A DNA stretch of 64,000 bases from Daldinia sp. FL1419 (Eukaryota; Ascomycota; Sordariomycetes; Xylariales; Hypoxylaceae): NCBI GenBank assembly GCA_025201765.1, contig MU623388.1:62001-126000 (forward strand). Reading direction: 5' to 3'. Made by a program: the position numbers and the translations under genes. Of the stretch, positions 1-13,359 are shown in pieces. A model generated the notes under the pieces. It was not told where the DNA came from. It worked only from the letters and a program-made list of their open reading frames with translations, and searched no databases. Position 1 is the stretch's first letter. Each line of letters begins with the position of its first letter.

Positions 1-13
1 AGGAGGCGATGGC

Positions 14-262
14 CTAGTTCACAATACCGGCGGCAGTGGAGGTGGCGTACTTGGCGCGTCCCAGCCCGAAGCCACCGGCACGGAACTCAGACTTGCCGTG
101 CCTGGAAATGGCACTTTTCTAAAGCTCCTCTCCGCCGCACTCGATCATCTCGTCTTCTTGTTGAGCAAGTCACGATTCCGCGAAGCCCCGGAGACGGTAC
201 TCAGGGATCGATGGGACGGAGGCATTGCTAAAGACGAAGCACGTTATGCAGCAAAGCGTTCA
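14..262 (-). pseudogene. Possible decayed 3' end of an unrecognised gene
   Basis: Read on the minus strand, the segment ends in a stop at 14-16 and has a GC-ending codon style over its last 34 codons (a Gly/Ala-rich stretch containing RAGGFGLGRAKYAT) and over the preceding piece AQQEDEMIECGGEEL. In-frame TAG at 119-121, TGA at 170-172 and TGA at 260-262 interrupt it; each could come from a single C-to-T change (CAG or CGA). Three stops in about 80 codons is also what non-coding DNA would show, so the call rests only on codon style. Short unseen introns could also explain the stops. I do not recognise the protein. Confidence 0.2.
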
Positions 263-3200
263 CGAGGGGAATTCGCGAGTATATTACCTGGGCAGACTAG
301 AAAATGGAGGCAGTTTTATGGACTTTCTTTCGACTGGGTCCTGCAGGTGGCCGTTGGAACCGGCTTGGCTGAGGTGTTTGACACTCGCAGCGTTGGCCGC
401 GGGATCCGTGCCCTATGAGTTTCGCACAACTGATAGATACAAAGATCATCCTGGGATTGGGACATCACTCCCGACCGCTCAGATGCACTGGACATAAAAT
501 CGTTCGTGCAACACAGTTCTAGGGATAGAATGCACTCCTAGACATAATGCAGTTAGATTTAACAACACATATCATGACGCGGGAGATAAGACCATCATAC
601 GATCGAGGCAACCGGTCCCCAGGCAGCCAGGCTAGTTTACTTGGTTTTGGGACTTGTCACGGAGCACAAAGAAAACGTGGAATCGCCAATCATGGCTAGC
701 TAATCCGGAAACCCTAACCCAGGCCCTATTAACAGTGACGGCCAAAGCCGTCGACATAAATGGGCATCATCATGATACTGTCGAAATAAATGTCATGACT
801 GGACGGTATAGACGTTACGATAGGGTAGTACACGCCAGAAACCCGAAGGGAAGACATGTGAAACGGACAAGCAGTGGAAACATGGCGACGGGCCGGTATC
901 ACATTGATTCGCGGATCACCGGTAGATCAAGGCCGCGATCACCCCCCAGCGTCACCAGTGATCTGTACGGTCACACCTCACATAAGAACACCAAAGTACG
1001 GCCATCCGCCCTCGTTTGTGGCGTCGTGGCATGAGCATACATATGTAAAGCAGTCACATTTCTGACGTACACCTGCATCTTGCATCCGTAACCCAACACA
1101 ATAGCCTAGCTTAGCATAAACAACGTGGTTAGATTCCGGAAAAGCTAGCCGGGCCATGAGACTCTTTAAAAAATAAAAGTCCCGGGAAGGCGTTGAAGCC
1201 CAGGGTCCAAGCTGAGCCTCCCAGACGAGCGATCCTTGCACTTATCAAGACAAGGACAAGACCTCGAGAGAATTGCTAGGACTAAATGCAGGCTCTTTAT
1301 GCACCACTTGCGCAAGAGTTGAAACGCCGTGCTATGCGACTAGCAAGCAGCCTCATATACCTGCCTGCCTCCATATAGACCTTAACCGTCGCTGATATAG
1401 GGGTTCTAGACTGGGGCCGCCCGTAGCCTCGGAAAGCCCGTGGCTTGCTTGCTAAATTGCCCAGGCCCCGTATCTGCCTAAATAGCCTTATGTACTCGAA
1501 AGAATCGTCCGATGTTCTATGGATCAGATGGAGACAGAGTTAGGTACTTACTTTACGGATAAGCCTCCCTTTGTCTTTCCCGAAAAGGCCACTATCGACG
1601 AGATGATAGCCCAGATCGGTGGCACGACTCCTATGTACCTACGTATGTACGTGGTATATGTCGGTATGTAGTACGACGTAATTGACAGGCATTCCCGCAT
1701 CCTCATTGTATAAACTTGGATAACCCCTATTCTCTATGAAACGTCGTGGCAGTGTACGCAGGCTGAAGCGATGTCCATGGAAGATCTCTTGGAGAAGGGG
1801 ATAAATATTTGGCTTGTTTAAGGGTATTTAACTTGTTACTTGATATATAATAAATCAATTTCTGGGTAATTATCGGGAAGGTCTAGGCAATTAGATACAG
1901 GTCTACTGCATTACGAGCTCCTAGCAGTCCCAATCTATCCATTCGTCTGCGATCTAAATGGAGTTTCGCATTAGCAACGGGGAATTTTCCGTAACTGGGA
2001 CCCGGATTAAGGCTTCTTCACATACTACCAGCCTTGTCCCAGTAGCTAATGAATTGCATTATCAACACGGGCTCCGGAATGCATGGACGTACATACCGTA
2101 TGCATGTGTGCCTGAAGGAGCGTGAAGGAATATTTATTCCCCGAATCGAAATCGAAAAGATTCCCAGACGGTTCCCGATAACTTCGACTCTCGGGTGGTT
2201 GCGCAATAAGCCACGCATCTCAACCGCATAAAAGCTTAGCTACCACGTATCGAATCTAGCATTGGACGCGGGATGAAAAGTCCTCGAGCATGCAGGCGGA
2301 GACCTCAGCGCGCGTAATTCCAATATCACAGACTAGAGAGTGCTAGCATTGCGTTGCTGCACAGACGTTAGGATTTTAATCACGTACATATCTCCATACT
2401 ATGCAACTATGGTACTGTAAAAGTGGGATGGAGCTGCGAAGGTGACAGGCGTGCCTGGCGTCCGGACCCCCTTGTACTGGACCCCCTTGTACTACATATA
2501 TAGTCCGTGCCACCTATTCTTCTCTCGTTCTTAGCCTACCAGCCTACTTCGGTACATAGAGTGCTTACAATGCGTGGGCGGTGGCACAGAGCGAGCACAG
2601 ACCTAACATCTCGCAGAAGCGATAGCATGGTGGGCAAATTCCGAAATTACCATGATTAATCGCTTGTTTCGACGCAGATTGAATAATTCCAAGATCTCAA
2701 GCCAATGAGCCGCCGAGATAGGTACCACATGACAAAGCTGTGATGAGAGAAACTAGTAAATGCGCGTAAAAAGAGACCCCCTGGAGCCCTGATTGACAGT
2801 TGATCGTGGGGGAGGCACAGATGGGTTCTTTAAAAGCTTTTTGTAACCCAAATGAATTCTCCCCACTCCGTCATTTGCGGTCATGTCTACCAGACTTTGT
2901 ACCGAAGTCAACCTGGGTTCAAGCGGCACTTGAGATTTGCAGTAATCTGTCAATAGTACCTCGACCTCGAGTGCCCATCTTGATCCAATACCGTTTATCC
3001 ACTAAATAAGTGAAATATGGCTCCTTGAGATCGGTCGTCGTACCTGCGTAGGTGAAGTTCCATTGCGTCTGCAACTGTGACTCGCGCTCTTGCAGTAGAC
3101 CCAAATACCATACCTAGCTGGAGCGGGTATCTTGTCTGTTTGGGTCGACGAATACAATGCTCATTACTGATCCGTAACGAAGCATGAATGCAAGAAACTT

Positions 3201-5751
3201 CACATAACGCACAAAATAGCGGACCGTGGACCATGGACCATGCGGAGGAATTTTCGACGAGTAGAAACGGGAGATAAGACATGCCTCAGTAGAATATGTA
3301 ACATTTTACGAAGGAAATAATAGCATTTTGCTTCTTGTTAAAATCCCGAATAGGTACTTCTCGCGATGTTATCGATGCTGCACTCTCCTTGTCAAAAGGG
3401 GAAAGTTTTCCGTAGGCGAATGGAGTAACCAGGGGTCCAAGATAGCCCTGTTGGCCCGGCAGAAAGGTTTGGCAGCTTTCTCATGGAGGCCAAATTCAAT
3501 CGACGGTTCTTGATGAGCAGTTAGCCCTGCCGACTAGCTTAGCCCTTCCATGATAAGAAAGGGATTTCGAACATAGTACTGGTTAAAAAATAAAAAATAA
3601 AATAAAAAGTCTGCGACTTATGGCATCTCAAGTCCTGCCCTGTTGGAAAAGGGAGAAGAAAAGCAATACGATTGGTATTAAACCAGTTTCTTAACCTAGC
3701 TGTCTCTAACTCCAGAGCTAGGCAATTCGCTTCAGCCACAACCGAGAGACTGTTTGTCGCTTGTAATTGCCACGAGTAAGTGAGACATGGCCTAAACGTG
3801 TAATGTAAAAGTCGCGCAAAGCCAACAAGCTTGGAAAGATTATCGATGGAGATTTGAGAGGCAAAAGAGGATCGTCCGAAGTCGAGCCTTTTTCTCGATA
3901 ACTACGCGAAGCTACTTTCTCTTCAAGACGAAGCCTCTATCACACGCGACGGGGGGCACCCTTGTCGTAAAAAGCATGCTTATCCAATCCCTGGATCTGG
4001 TCCATACTTGGAGAATGGCCCGTGATTGTGCAAACCCCTACAGCAATCTTGGCTCTAATTTACATGTAGGGTACTGCGTGATATCAGGGGTTCGTTAACG
4101 AGAGAAAGGATGGAAAAAATAAGTGTACATCCTCGGTTGTTTATTTTGGTCTTGTAATACCTAACAAATATATTCATTGTTCTCCCATTTTTATTTTTTT
4201 ATTTTTTTTCGTCTCGAGTCGTGCTGCATTATTAAAGAAAATTGATGGGCAGTTGAGAGTTGGAGTTAGGGGGATGTACATTGGACGTTGAAGGTTAGTC
4301 GCGTTAAATATTGCCGATGAGAGAGAACACCTCTTCTAAGGTTTAGTACCTACATGCACATGTACTTAGCATATAATGTGACGAGTTTAGGTACATTGAA
4401 CCCTTAGCAGCAGCTTCGACCATGATCTATTTTATGTACGTGCAACATTGAAGATTACAGGGTACTTCCTACCTTAGGGTAAGCTTTCTGGACGTGCCAT
4501 CCTCCTCTTCATCCCCCCGAACCCACGCCAAACCCAAAGTAGCCCAACCTTTAAGCCTTGACCACTTTCCAGGGCTATCTACTTTCGTGGGAAGGTATGG
4601 GAAGTAGCTGGTTGACTGGTTGACCGAGAGAAAGCACTTTCCACAACCTATCAACCCTTCTCTCCACTAGAGTTCGCGAACTTTAGTTTACAAACTTTCG
4701 CGAATACTCTTTTGGGAGCATTTATCGTTTTGCTTGAGGTAGGAGCTACCCAAGCTTGATGCTCATCATTCATTCTTTCGTTTTTTTCATTTTACGTACT
4801 TTGATGTACTTACTTAATTTTGTAAAACCTTACATTACTTATTTTTTTTCCCTCTCACATACCCAAAGTCTACTTCTACGATACCTACAAAGTTTCTTTG
4901 CTTTTTCTCTCTTAGAAAAAAACTCACCCAAAATAGATAAACGACTACGCGGTGCTCTAAAACGAAAGTGTCTCGGCCATATCATCCACAAGAACCTCGA
5001 TCAAGAAAAGCAGATCGCACAACGAGCCGCGACAAAAAGTACCAACCACCGATCTAGTCTCATTTGTCCTTTGTATCTGCTGCCGTCCCGTGAAACCAGG
5101 AATTGCTGGATCCTTCCACCATCAGTTTCCGGCAATTTATTCTTTGACTTCTGAGATACCCTCAATTCCGACGCCGCGATACCAGATACCCATCGTACGT
5201 TTACATACCTACCTAGGTATCTATCCTATCTACTTAGCTTACAGATAGAGTAAGTCCGTCAGACAGCATATCCGTATACATCATGTAGCATTTCCTTTGA
5301 TATTGGAATCTCTAACGTATTGACAAGTAATTTAGCGTAACCTTGTACATTCAAAGAAGCTGGCTTAGATTCTTATTTCCGTACGTGGAGCTTACTCGGT
5401 GACTTATCTTACCGATCATACATCTCAAACCCTTTCGAATTTGTGAGGGCGCATTTCGTGGTCGCGATAGTAGAATCGGCTTGGTTCCCTGTTGGATCAA
5501 TTATCATCCACCGCCCATTATTTGCCAACGGCCGAATTGAAGGATAAGACGATTCTTCCGAACATTGCCTTTCAACGAAGACTTTAATTATGAAACGCAA
5601 AGGATGCTTCTGAGCTTATAATCTTCCATTCAACAATCCGAGTCCCCGACCAAATTCGTTAGCGATATCCGGTAGACGCCCCAGAATTTAAAGGGTTGCG
5701 TTTGATACGAAATTAGTGTCGTCGAACGAATCCCGAGTTTGCATTGTCATC
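263..5751. other. Long intergenic region, no convincing gene
   Basis: About 5.5 kb. Open frames here are short, mostly start with non-ATG codons, and show no recognisable domain. Visible structure: an A-rich stretch near 3585-3608, a T-rich stretch near 4190-4210, and one exact TACCTAGGTA palindrome at 5210-5219. The last few hundred bases before 5752 would be the promoter and leader of the kinesin gene. A 132-codon frame at 4756-5154 starts with a hydrophobic T-rich run and looks like a chance frame. Confidence 0.6.
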
Positions 5752-8704
5752 ATGGCGACCACCCTACCCAGACCGCGTGCTTCGAATAGCACTTCATCAA
5801 GTACTCTTCCAGTCCTACCCGTCGCGAAAACGCGAAAGAGCACCGGCGGTTTAGCAACTCCTAGCACTCCGGCTTCACCTAGGAGTGGCCTTCGAGCGCC
5901 TTCGGCGAACGCATATTCCGGACCTCCGCCGTCCCCCGCGCCTACCACCGCATTGCCACAACCGAAAAGCTCTCATGGGGTCAACAGCGCTGGGAAAACT
6001 ATTAGGAAAACCGTCAGTATAAACTCATTCCCTCAACCACCGAGCCGCACCGCAACCCACCCCCCAAGCCCCTTGTCCGGATCGATCACACCTGCGAGGA
6101 AGGCGCGTACTCCACAGCCAACGTCCAAGCTAGGTCAATTAGCGAGTGCCCCGAGCCTATTAAGCGGTGGCGCAGACGGCAAGTCGCTTATGGGTGGCGC
6201 CGGCGCGAGGCATTCGGATGGATTTATTAGTGTTTCGTCTCCGCCGCACAGCCGAAGTTCGTCTGCCCAGGATTCGTATTCGACATCAGCTACAACCTAT
6301 GATGATCCGGCCGACGCAATGGGAACTTCAACCAGCGATAAACATAATTCCAAAGGAATGGAGGGCAAGGGAAACGTCCTTGTTAGCGTCAGAGTTAGGC
6401 CAGACGCCGGAGGCAACGGGAATAATAAACCCGAAGGCGAATGGATGGTGGACGGCCGTCGATCTCTGATAGCCTATCGCGGGCGCGAGGGAGGCGATTA
6501 TTTTTATGGTGAGCATTCCGAAGTTTTGAATACGTCAATAACGGGCTAATCAGCTGGTAGATAATGTCTTCACGACACATGATGACAATAGCAGAGTCTA
6601 TGATCATATTGCTAAACGCTTAGTTCGTCGGGTTATGGAAGGATACCACGGTACTGTATTCGCGTATGGTATGACAGGTACTGGCAAGACTTTTTCCATG
6701 CAGGGAACTGCATCGTCACCTGGTGTGATCCCGCTAGCTATAACGGACATTTTCTCATATATTCGCGAAACTCCGTCTCGAGAGTTTCTTCTGCGTGTCA
6801 GTTACTTAGAAATTTACAACGAAAGGATTCACGATCTCCTCAGTATGGCTTCGGGCAATGGTGCCGGGGCAGGTGCGCAGGAGGAAATCAAGCTACGGGA
6901 GGATGCGAAACGGGGCGTTTATGCTACGCCCCTGAAAGAAGAAATCGTCCAGAGCCCGACCCAACTCTTGCGAGTTATTGCCCGCGGTGATCAAGCTCGA
7001 AGGACTGCAAGCACCCAGTTCAATGCCAGGAGTTCACGCAGTCACGCCGTCGTCCAGATCGTTGTCGAAAGCAGAGAACGCATTCCCGGTGGCGCCGCTG
7101 GAGACAAGCGGTCAGGCATAATGCCGGGTGGTGTTCGTGTTTCCACATTAAGCCTGATCGATTTAGCTGGCTCGGAAAAGGCTGCCGAATCGAAGGAACG
7201 CCGGGCTGAAGGCTCTCACATCAACAAAAGTTTACTAACACTAGGCACGGTTATATCTAAACTCTCAGAAAACAAAGAGAGGGAGGGTAAAGGTGATAAG
7301 GATATGAAGCACCTACCGTACCGAGACAGCAAGTTGACTAGACTTCTCCAAGGAGCACTATCCGGAAACTCGTTGGTGAGTATTCTATGTACAATCCAGA
7401 CGGGCGCAGCCAATAGTGCGGCTTCGGCAAATAGTCATGCGACTGAAACATTGAATACGCTTAAGTTCGCTTCGAGAGCGAAAAACAGTATTGTAAGCCA
7501 CGCCAAACGGGCCGAGGAAGCTCTCGGTGCTGGTGGGGAGGGTGGAGCGAGGGTCCTCCTCGAGCGTTATCGGATGGAAATCCTCGAACTCAGAACTCAA
7601 CTTGAGGCCCAAGCCAAGGCAGGCCCTAGTAAGGCTGAGGATGAGGACAGGGTCAGAGATGAGGAGGAAGAGCGCGTTCGGGAAAAGGAAGCGGAAGCAA
7701 GGCATGAAGAACAAATGCTAGAAATGCAGCTGGCGCGCACGGCGCTGAAGGAACGCATCGACCATTTGAACCGACTGATCCTTAGCTCAAAGTCCACAGG
7801 AGTTAACACAGGCGGGACGTATAGTTCGCTCGGAATGCACGCTAGATTTTCCCAGGCATCTCTGAGGACATCGATCGCCACATCTAACGGTAGTCATTCG
7901 ATCTTAGAAAGGCCGGGTTCCATGGGTTCTTCGGTGTCAACCATTGGCCAGAGATCTATCAGGAGACGGCGCTCCAGTATAGGCGAACAAGCGTCGAATG
8001 ATGAAGAGGATAGTTTAGGTGAATACGGTGACGGCACAGCGTCTCTTCAAGCGCAAAATCAGGCACTACAGGCAGATCTCGCTGATAAGAACCGATATAT
8101 CGCCACTCTCGAGAAGCGTCTCTTACAAGCCCGACGTGCTAGTGCGTCTCGGACCTCGAGTGGATTTTCGGCGCCGCACAAGGGTATTATGGTTGGGGAA
8201 GACCACAGTGTTTCAACCCTTATAAAGGAGAAGGACGCCGAGATCGCGGAGCTAAGAGCGAGACTCGAGGACAAAGATCGAATGTTGACAGCTCTGCGCA
8301 ACGCAGCTCGCTCGAGAGATGCGGCCGAGGGAATTGACACCTCGAAGAGCGAGAGGCACGAAAGGAATGAGAGAAACGAGACGAGATCATCTCTACTATA
8401 CGAGCAAGCCGCAAGTCCGCCGCCCTCTGGGGGTCTTCCTGATCCGCCGATCTCTGCGGTTAAAGGCCAATCACCAATACCAAAACGGGCCAGGAGCGTC
8501 GACGAAATGAGCCGTATCCTAGACGAGATGATTCAGGACCGAGTGGAAACAGGCCACATCGTCAGGGGCGTACGTGGCAGCGTCCAGGTAGCTAATGAGA
8601 AGGACGGAGCGGCAACCGAGCCGAACAACGCAGAACTCGAGCCATTACGGCAAAGCCCAACATCAATATTCAACGAGTCGAAGCAAGTCGTGCTGGAGGC
8701 GTAG
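5752..8704 (+). CDS. Kinesin-7-like motor protein (KipA/Kip2/Tea2 type)
   Basis: Microtubule plus-end-directed ATPase; fungal members (KipA, Kip2, Tea2) ride microtubule tips and deliver polarity factors. Exons 5752-6508 and 6561-8704 with a 52-bp intron (GTGAGC donor, GCTAATC branch, TAG acceptor) give 966 aa; the join restores the motor sequence YFYGDNVF less the intron codons. The start is the ATG at 5752; an in-frame GTG 12 codons upstream is not a normal fungal start. A Ser/Pro-rich N-terminal tail of about 205 residues precedes the motor (about 207-565): P-loop GMTGTGKT 289-296, switch I NARSSRSH 407-414, switch II DLAGSE 453-458. Coiled-coil stretches follow, including RMEILELRTQLEAQ and the LNRLILSSKS motif that I associate with fungal KipA. 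The kinesin call is certain; the subfamily is inferred from the tail and architecture. Confidence 0.93.
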
Positions 8705-11700
8705 ATATCCCCATGTGCGATTCAGGAAGCAGTATCCATCATCTTTGCGAATTAACGAGGCGTTCCGGTTAGGCTCTGCGTCCGCCGTTTGTTTTTATAC
8801 CCTATCAAATTCATCTGTTTGCTACGCCTTTGGAGCCTGTGGAACGTGAATGTCCTGACGAAGGGAAGGAGGTTGGCAGGTCATTTTCAGCCGATTCTAG
8901 ACCGTGGGACAATGACTATGCTATTGTTATCCATGTGTATCAAAATGAGGGTGGTGGGATTGTTTCTTCTTTTTTTTTTCTTCTTAATGGCAGTCAACGG
9001 GAATGTGAATAGGTCAAGAGCAACCTTTTTCCCTTTTTGGGGCGTCTTCGTCTTGTATATTATTGAAACCTATTCTAAGCCCAGGCTCATTAAAAGGGGG
9101 CGCAAATATGATCTAATTGCCATGGACACATTTTGTTTACTCGAACTGCGTGGCTGGGACCTATTACGGAAAAACTATTGAAGCTGTGACACCACACCCG
9201 ATTTTGGAGGCTTCATAAGCTTCACGGGATTGGTAAGAAGTTTGGAGAACGAGAGGCTGTCATCTCCCACTTCTAGGATATACCTACTACAGCAAGGTGA
9301 TCCTTATTTACTATTACAGTACAGTCATGTTTGGTACGCAATTTACTTCCCATATACAAGACGAACGCGAACAATAAGGTAGCCAGCCTTCCCGCCGACC
9401 AAGCGCTCGGAGTTCGGGAGGCTGCATCGCTTATCACGTCATCTTGGCGTCTTTTTTTGGGTACTTGTGGTGGTGTTTCTTGACGTTGTGGGTTGAAGGG
9501 CAAACGGATTGGGACTTTCTTTCCTGGGGCCGTGTATGTTTTACGTGCCGTGTCCACGTCTTAATACCGGATCCAATCTGGGAAGGGAAGGCCGACATGG
9601 TGTACCCAACCTCGGGTCCCTACACGTGCGTGCCGATTTAAACAGCTGGGCGTAATGAAGTCTATCACAGATGGTGTGGGACGATGTTGGGCAGCGTAAT
9701 GCATATGTACGTGATGGTATTATGTGAGATGAGATGAGACGAGATGAATATGGGGATGTTGGGTCGTTGTCTATTGGCATAGCGTAGCATGCTGTGTAGT
9801 GAAATTGAAACGTAATTTCAGATGATAGTTCTTACGACATAGTATTGTATTTGGAGAGGATTGATGATAGTAGGGCTCGCGAATAGCCGGGTTTAGTTAG
9901 GTATAGGAAGAATATATCATTAAAGAGCGTCACCAAAGGGGCAGTGGTTATGCGCGAAGGATTACGACGAGATTTGTGATGCTATTTTTAACTCGTATAT
10001 TATGCCATGCCTCTTCGTAGCATCGTGAAGTCATCGGTTGTATCTTAGCATCCGTCGCCTATTATCCGGTCACCAAACCGATTCTAGAGAAGACTACTCG
10101 TTTAAATACACGACATGAAGACGGCCGCTTCGTTCCGCCAGAAGGATGAAGTGTTACGAATAAATATAGTTCTACAGGTGTATGTTTTTGGTTACGAAGG
10201 TTTGCACAAAGATAGATATCGTGGCTTTCACAGCCTTCGAGTAGCAAGGGAGCAAAGCCTGATTGAAAGGCACAGGAAGAAGGAGCACGACAGCGACAAG
10301 CGAAGAGCAATACGATATTTACCATCGTGGATTCGTGGCTCCTGTGCCACATCCCTGCAACAAACGGGAAAACTCGCTCGGCGAATACAGAACGCCATGA
10401 TCCAACCAGGCGTGTCGTTGGTAATCTTCACGGCCATCTTTTCTTGTTCTCATACCACATAAACTTGGTTGCCCGCACCTGCAGATGGGGGGGAAACACC
10501 AATAAGCAAAGGCCAAAGACAACTGGGGAAGAAGTCAGATATCACCCTTACCCGGCTGACAGGGCGTTGCTGCGAATGATTGCCAACCTATGCTGTGCAT
10601 TATACACTATGCATGTATGTAGTAGTGTGTACGTGGTATGAAAGCCTTCCGATTGACCATTGAGGCAGAATGTCTGACACGATCATCACCGACCGGTCAG
10701 AGAGAAGAAAAAAGAGAAAAGAAAAAAAATAGCCAAACCCATTTACCGGATTTTCTATCGAGATGAGCAACAAATATACCAAATACGGCAGTCCATTCAT
10801 AGGGCACCCGAGAATTCCGACTATCCGAGGTTTGGAAAATCAAACGGGATTAATCCGCACAAGCATCTGTTACAAGACCTTTCCCAGCGAGTGCGCAAAA
10901 TGGGTTATGTATATTATAAATGTACCGTATATTAAGTCGGGTCTCGTGATAGGATGGGAAGAGAAAAATGAAGTCCATTTCCAGGGACCGGTCAGTTCCT
11001 TAACGAGCCACAGAACCTATGTATCAAGCCCCCCTTCGGATTTACCAGTAAGAAAAAAGAATGGAAAAAAAAAAAAAACCCAGAGTCGGAAAACCAATGA
11101 GGAAATGCGCTTCTTTCGTAGAGACCCTTAGTGCTGTTTCAGAAGTTCAGGGGTTTCAAATGGCGATCCTCTCGAGCTAAATGTGTCCAATCATACAATA
11201 CGGATCCGTACGGTCTCTCTTCTTTCCCACCATTAGCCTATGAGGTATGCAGGTAAGGGTACGCCCGCTGAGTACGCTGGTACGTTGGTACGCCGGTACG
11301 TCGTAAACATGATGGGTACCGTGTCACCCGAGGATTAGGGTACGCCCGTTGTGGGGACCATCCAGTGGGAACATCGTTATTAAGTTAGTATGGAATATGG
11401 AATTTGGGAAAAAAGGGCAAGGATAAGACAGAACAAGAAAAATAAAAATAAAAATAAAAACTAAGACTGACGTTGCTTGTTGGGTTGCTCCCGTTCCTCA
11501 GGGACACAACTTCGAAGCTAACCGTTGTTGCTATTGGTCCCTTTGGTCCCCTATGCTAGACCTGCTTTGGTGACTTACTCGAAGAGTACAAGTTCGGCTG
11601 CACTTGCAAAGCTTAATTTTTTTCGTAGGAACGACAATCCGTCCGCTAGTCCAGCGGGTTTAGCTTTTTAGCTTTTACATACTATGTATAGTTATAGTAG

Positions 11701-13359
11701 TTAATAATAATAACTTTAGGAACCCACGAGTTGCCCGTATCTGTCCACGTTTGTCCAACCGGAATGGACACTGAAGGAAAAGGTAGAGGGCAGGCACTTG
11801 TAAGCTACCTACCTATTTCCCTCTCATCGTAGTTACCCGTTTGTCTAGATACTTTGCATGGGATTTGGATCAGATTAGACATTACACTTACACACAAACC
11901 GCAACCTGGGACCTTCGTTTGTTTATCAATCCTTTTCCATTAAACCGTTTGGGGCCGGATTCTAGAAATCCAGCTCGAATCTCGCTCAACTTTACCCCTT
12001 GCAAAATCCATAACAGGGCCGATGGAGGTCAGGACATTCCTAAGATTGCGGTAGGTCGATCTTATTCGGAGAAGGGAATGGCTAAATGGATACTTTAGAC
12101 ATATTTGGGACTTTGGGGGTTCCTACTAGGTAGGTACTAAGGTTTGTGGCCTTATGGGCAATTAACCTAGCATACGAATCTGAGTCTCTCCTTCGTTTCC
12201 CTTTTCTCTTGTCTGACATCATCCCGCTACCCTGCGTAACCACGATGGTGTCATGCCTTTTTTTTCTTTTCTATTTCATAGTCAACCCATTCCTACCTAG
12301 TCCTTTTTATCTGATTCAGTCGCTTCGGTACGTCCTCTTTTTTTTAATCACTCTTCTAGGCTTTTTCGGTAGGTACTGCCGAATAATTCTATATTCTATA
12401 TTTTCTCCTCCTTCGACTTTTACGGAATACTCTCCGCCTAGTCCGTCCGTCTTACACCGCGGCTTCGGGACCTAGTCCACACACAGTCTCTTATCCCAAA
12501 GTCTTGTGACTATTTGTGGTCTCTCTCAGTTTACACTAGTAAACTCATTACACTACTGGAACATCTTGGGGCTATCCATTTTTTTCTGTACTTATCCCTA
12601 AAGCCTCGTGGCCCTCCACATTATTGGGTCGTTGGTCTGTGATCGTCGTCTCACCACCTGGAAGAAAAAGAAAGTATTGGTGGCCAAATTATATTGGATC
12701 CTCTCCTACCCCCATTTGTCCCCGTTCCCTGGGAGAACTAGGATAACTGGGATAACTTTACCTGGATACTACATACACAACAAGCGGCGGGAGGGTTGTC
12801 TCTGTCCTGTCTGTCAGCTGCGATCTAGTGCCGAGAAAGGGAAAAACTAGTACAAAGTAGTTGGACTGGATCGTCGCGAACGGCACAGGAGCGATCACCT
12901 ACTTTTTCTGGGCACGATCGCCTCGAGTGTCGAAGACATTAGGCATACAAGTACCGCGTCGCACAAGGCTCGGCCACCACCCGGATTTTCCTCACTTTTG
13001 CGACTCGAGGTTCATCCATATCCGGTAGTTCAACTAGTAACTGGGTATTCACTGCTGCTCACTCGATAAAAACTGATACACTACAGATGTAGACGACAAA
13101 CTACACGCACCGTATGCCCGATGCCTGGCTCAAAAGGGTAATCACCGCTTCTAAAGTCATCCAGTCACTCATTTTCACTTCTTATTCCCCGCCTTCTTTT
13201 TCGCTACTGCAGCGCCCTGCAGCTCAGCTCAGCTCACCGTCACTCCTTATAACTTACGAGCTGTAATATCCGGACGCCACGTTCCGACTCCCCGTCCCCA
13301 ATCCCTAGGCTGTCCTTGTTAGTGAAGTCCTCACCGACGTCACTGAACCCCCTGATACA
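8705..13359. other. Intergenic region, no convincing gene
   Basis: About 4.6 kb between the kinesin and the glycosyltransferase genes. It contains T-rich runs (around 8970-8985), A-rich runs (11066-11079, 11437-11460), TAGGTA words and pyrimidine-rich DNA (12190-12480). Open frames up to 130 codons begin with non-ATG codons or run through low-complexity DNA. The pyrimidine-rich 13140-13350 stretch probably holds the promoter and leader of the downstream gene. Confidence 0.6.

Noticed and set aside
5716..5751. Kinesin start 12 codons upstream
   Set aside because: That start codon is GTG; the first ATG in frame is at 5752 and has a good context.
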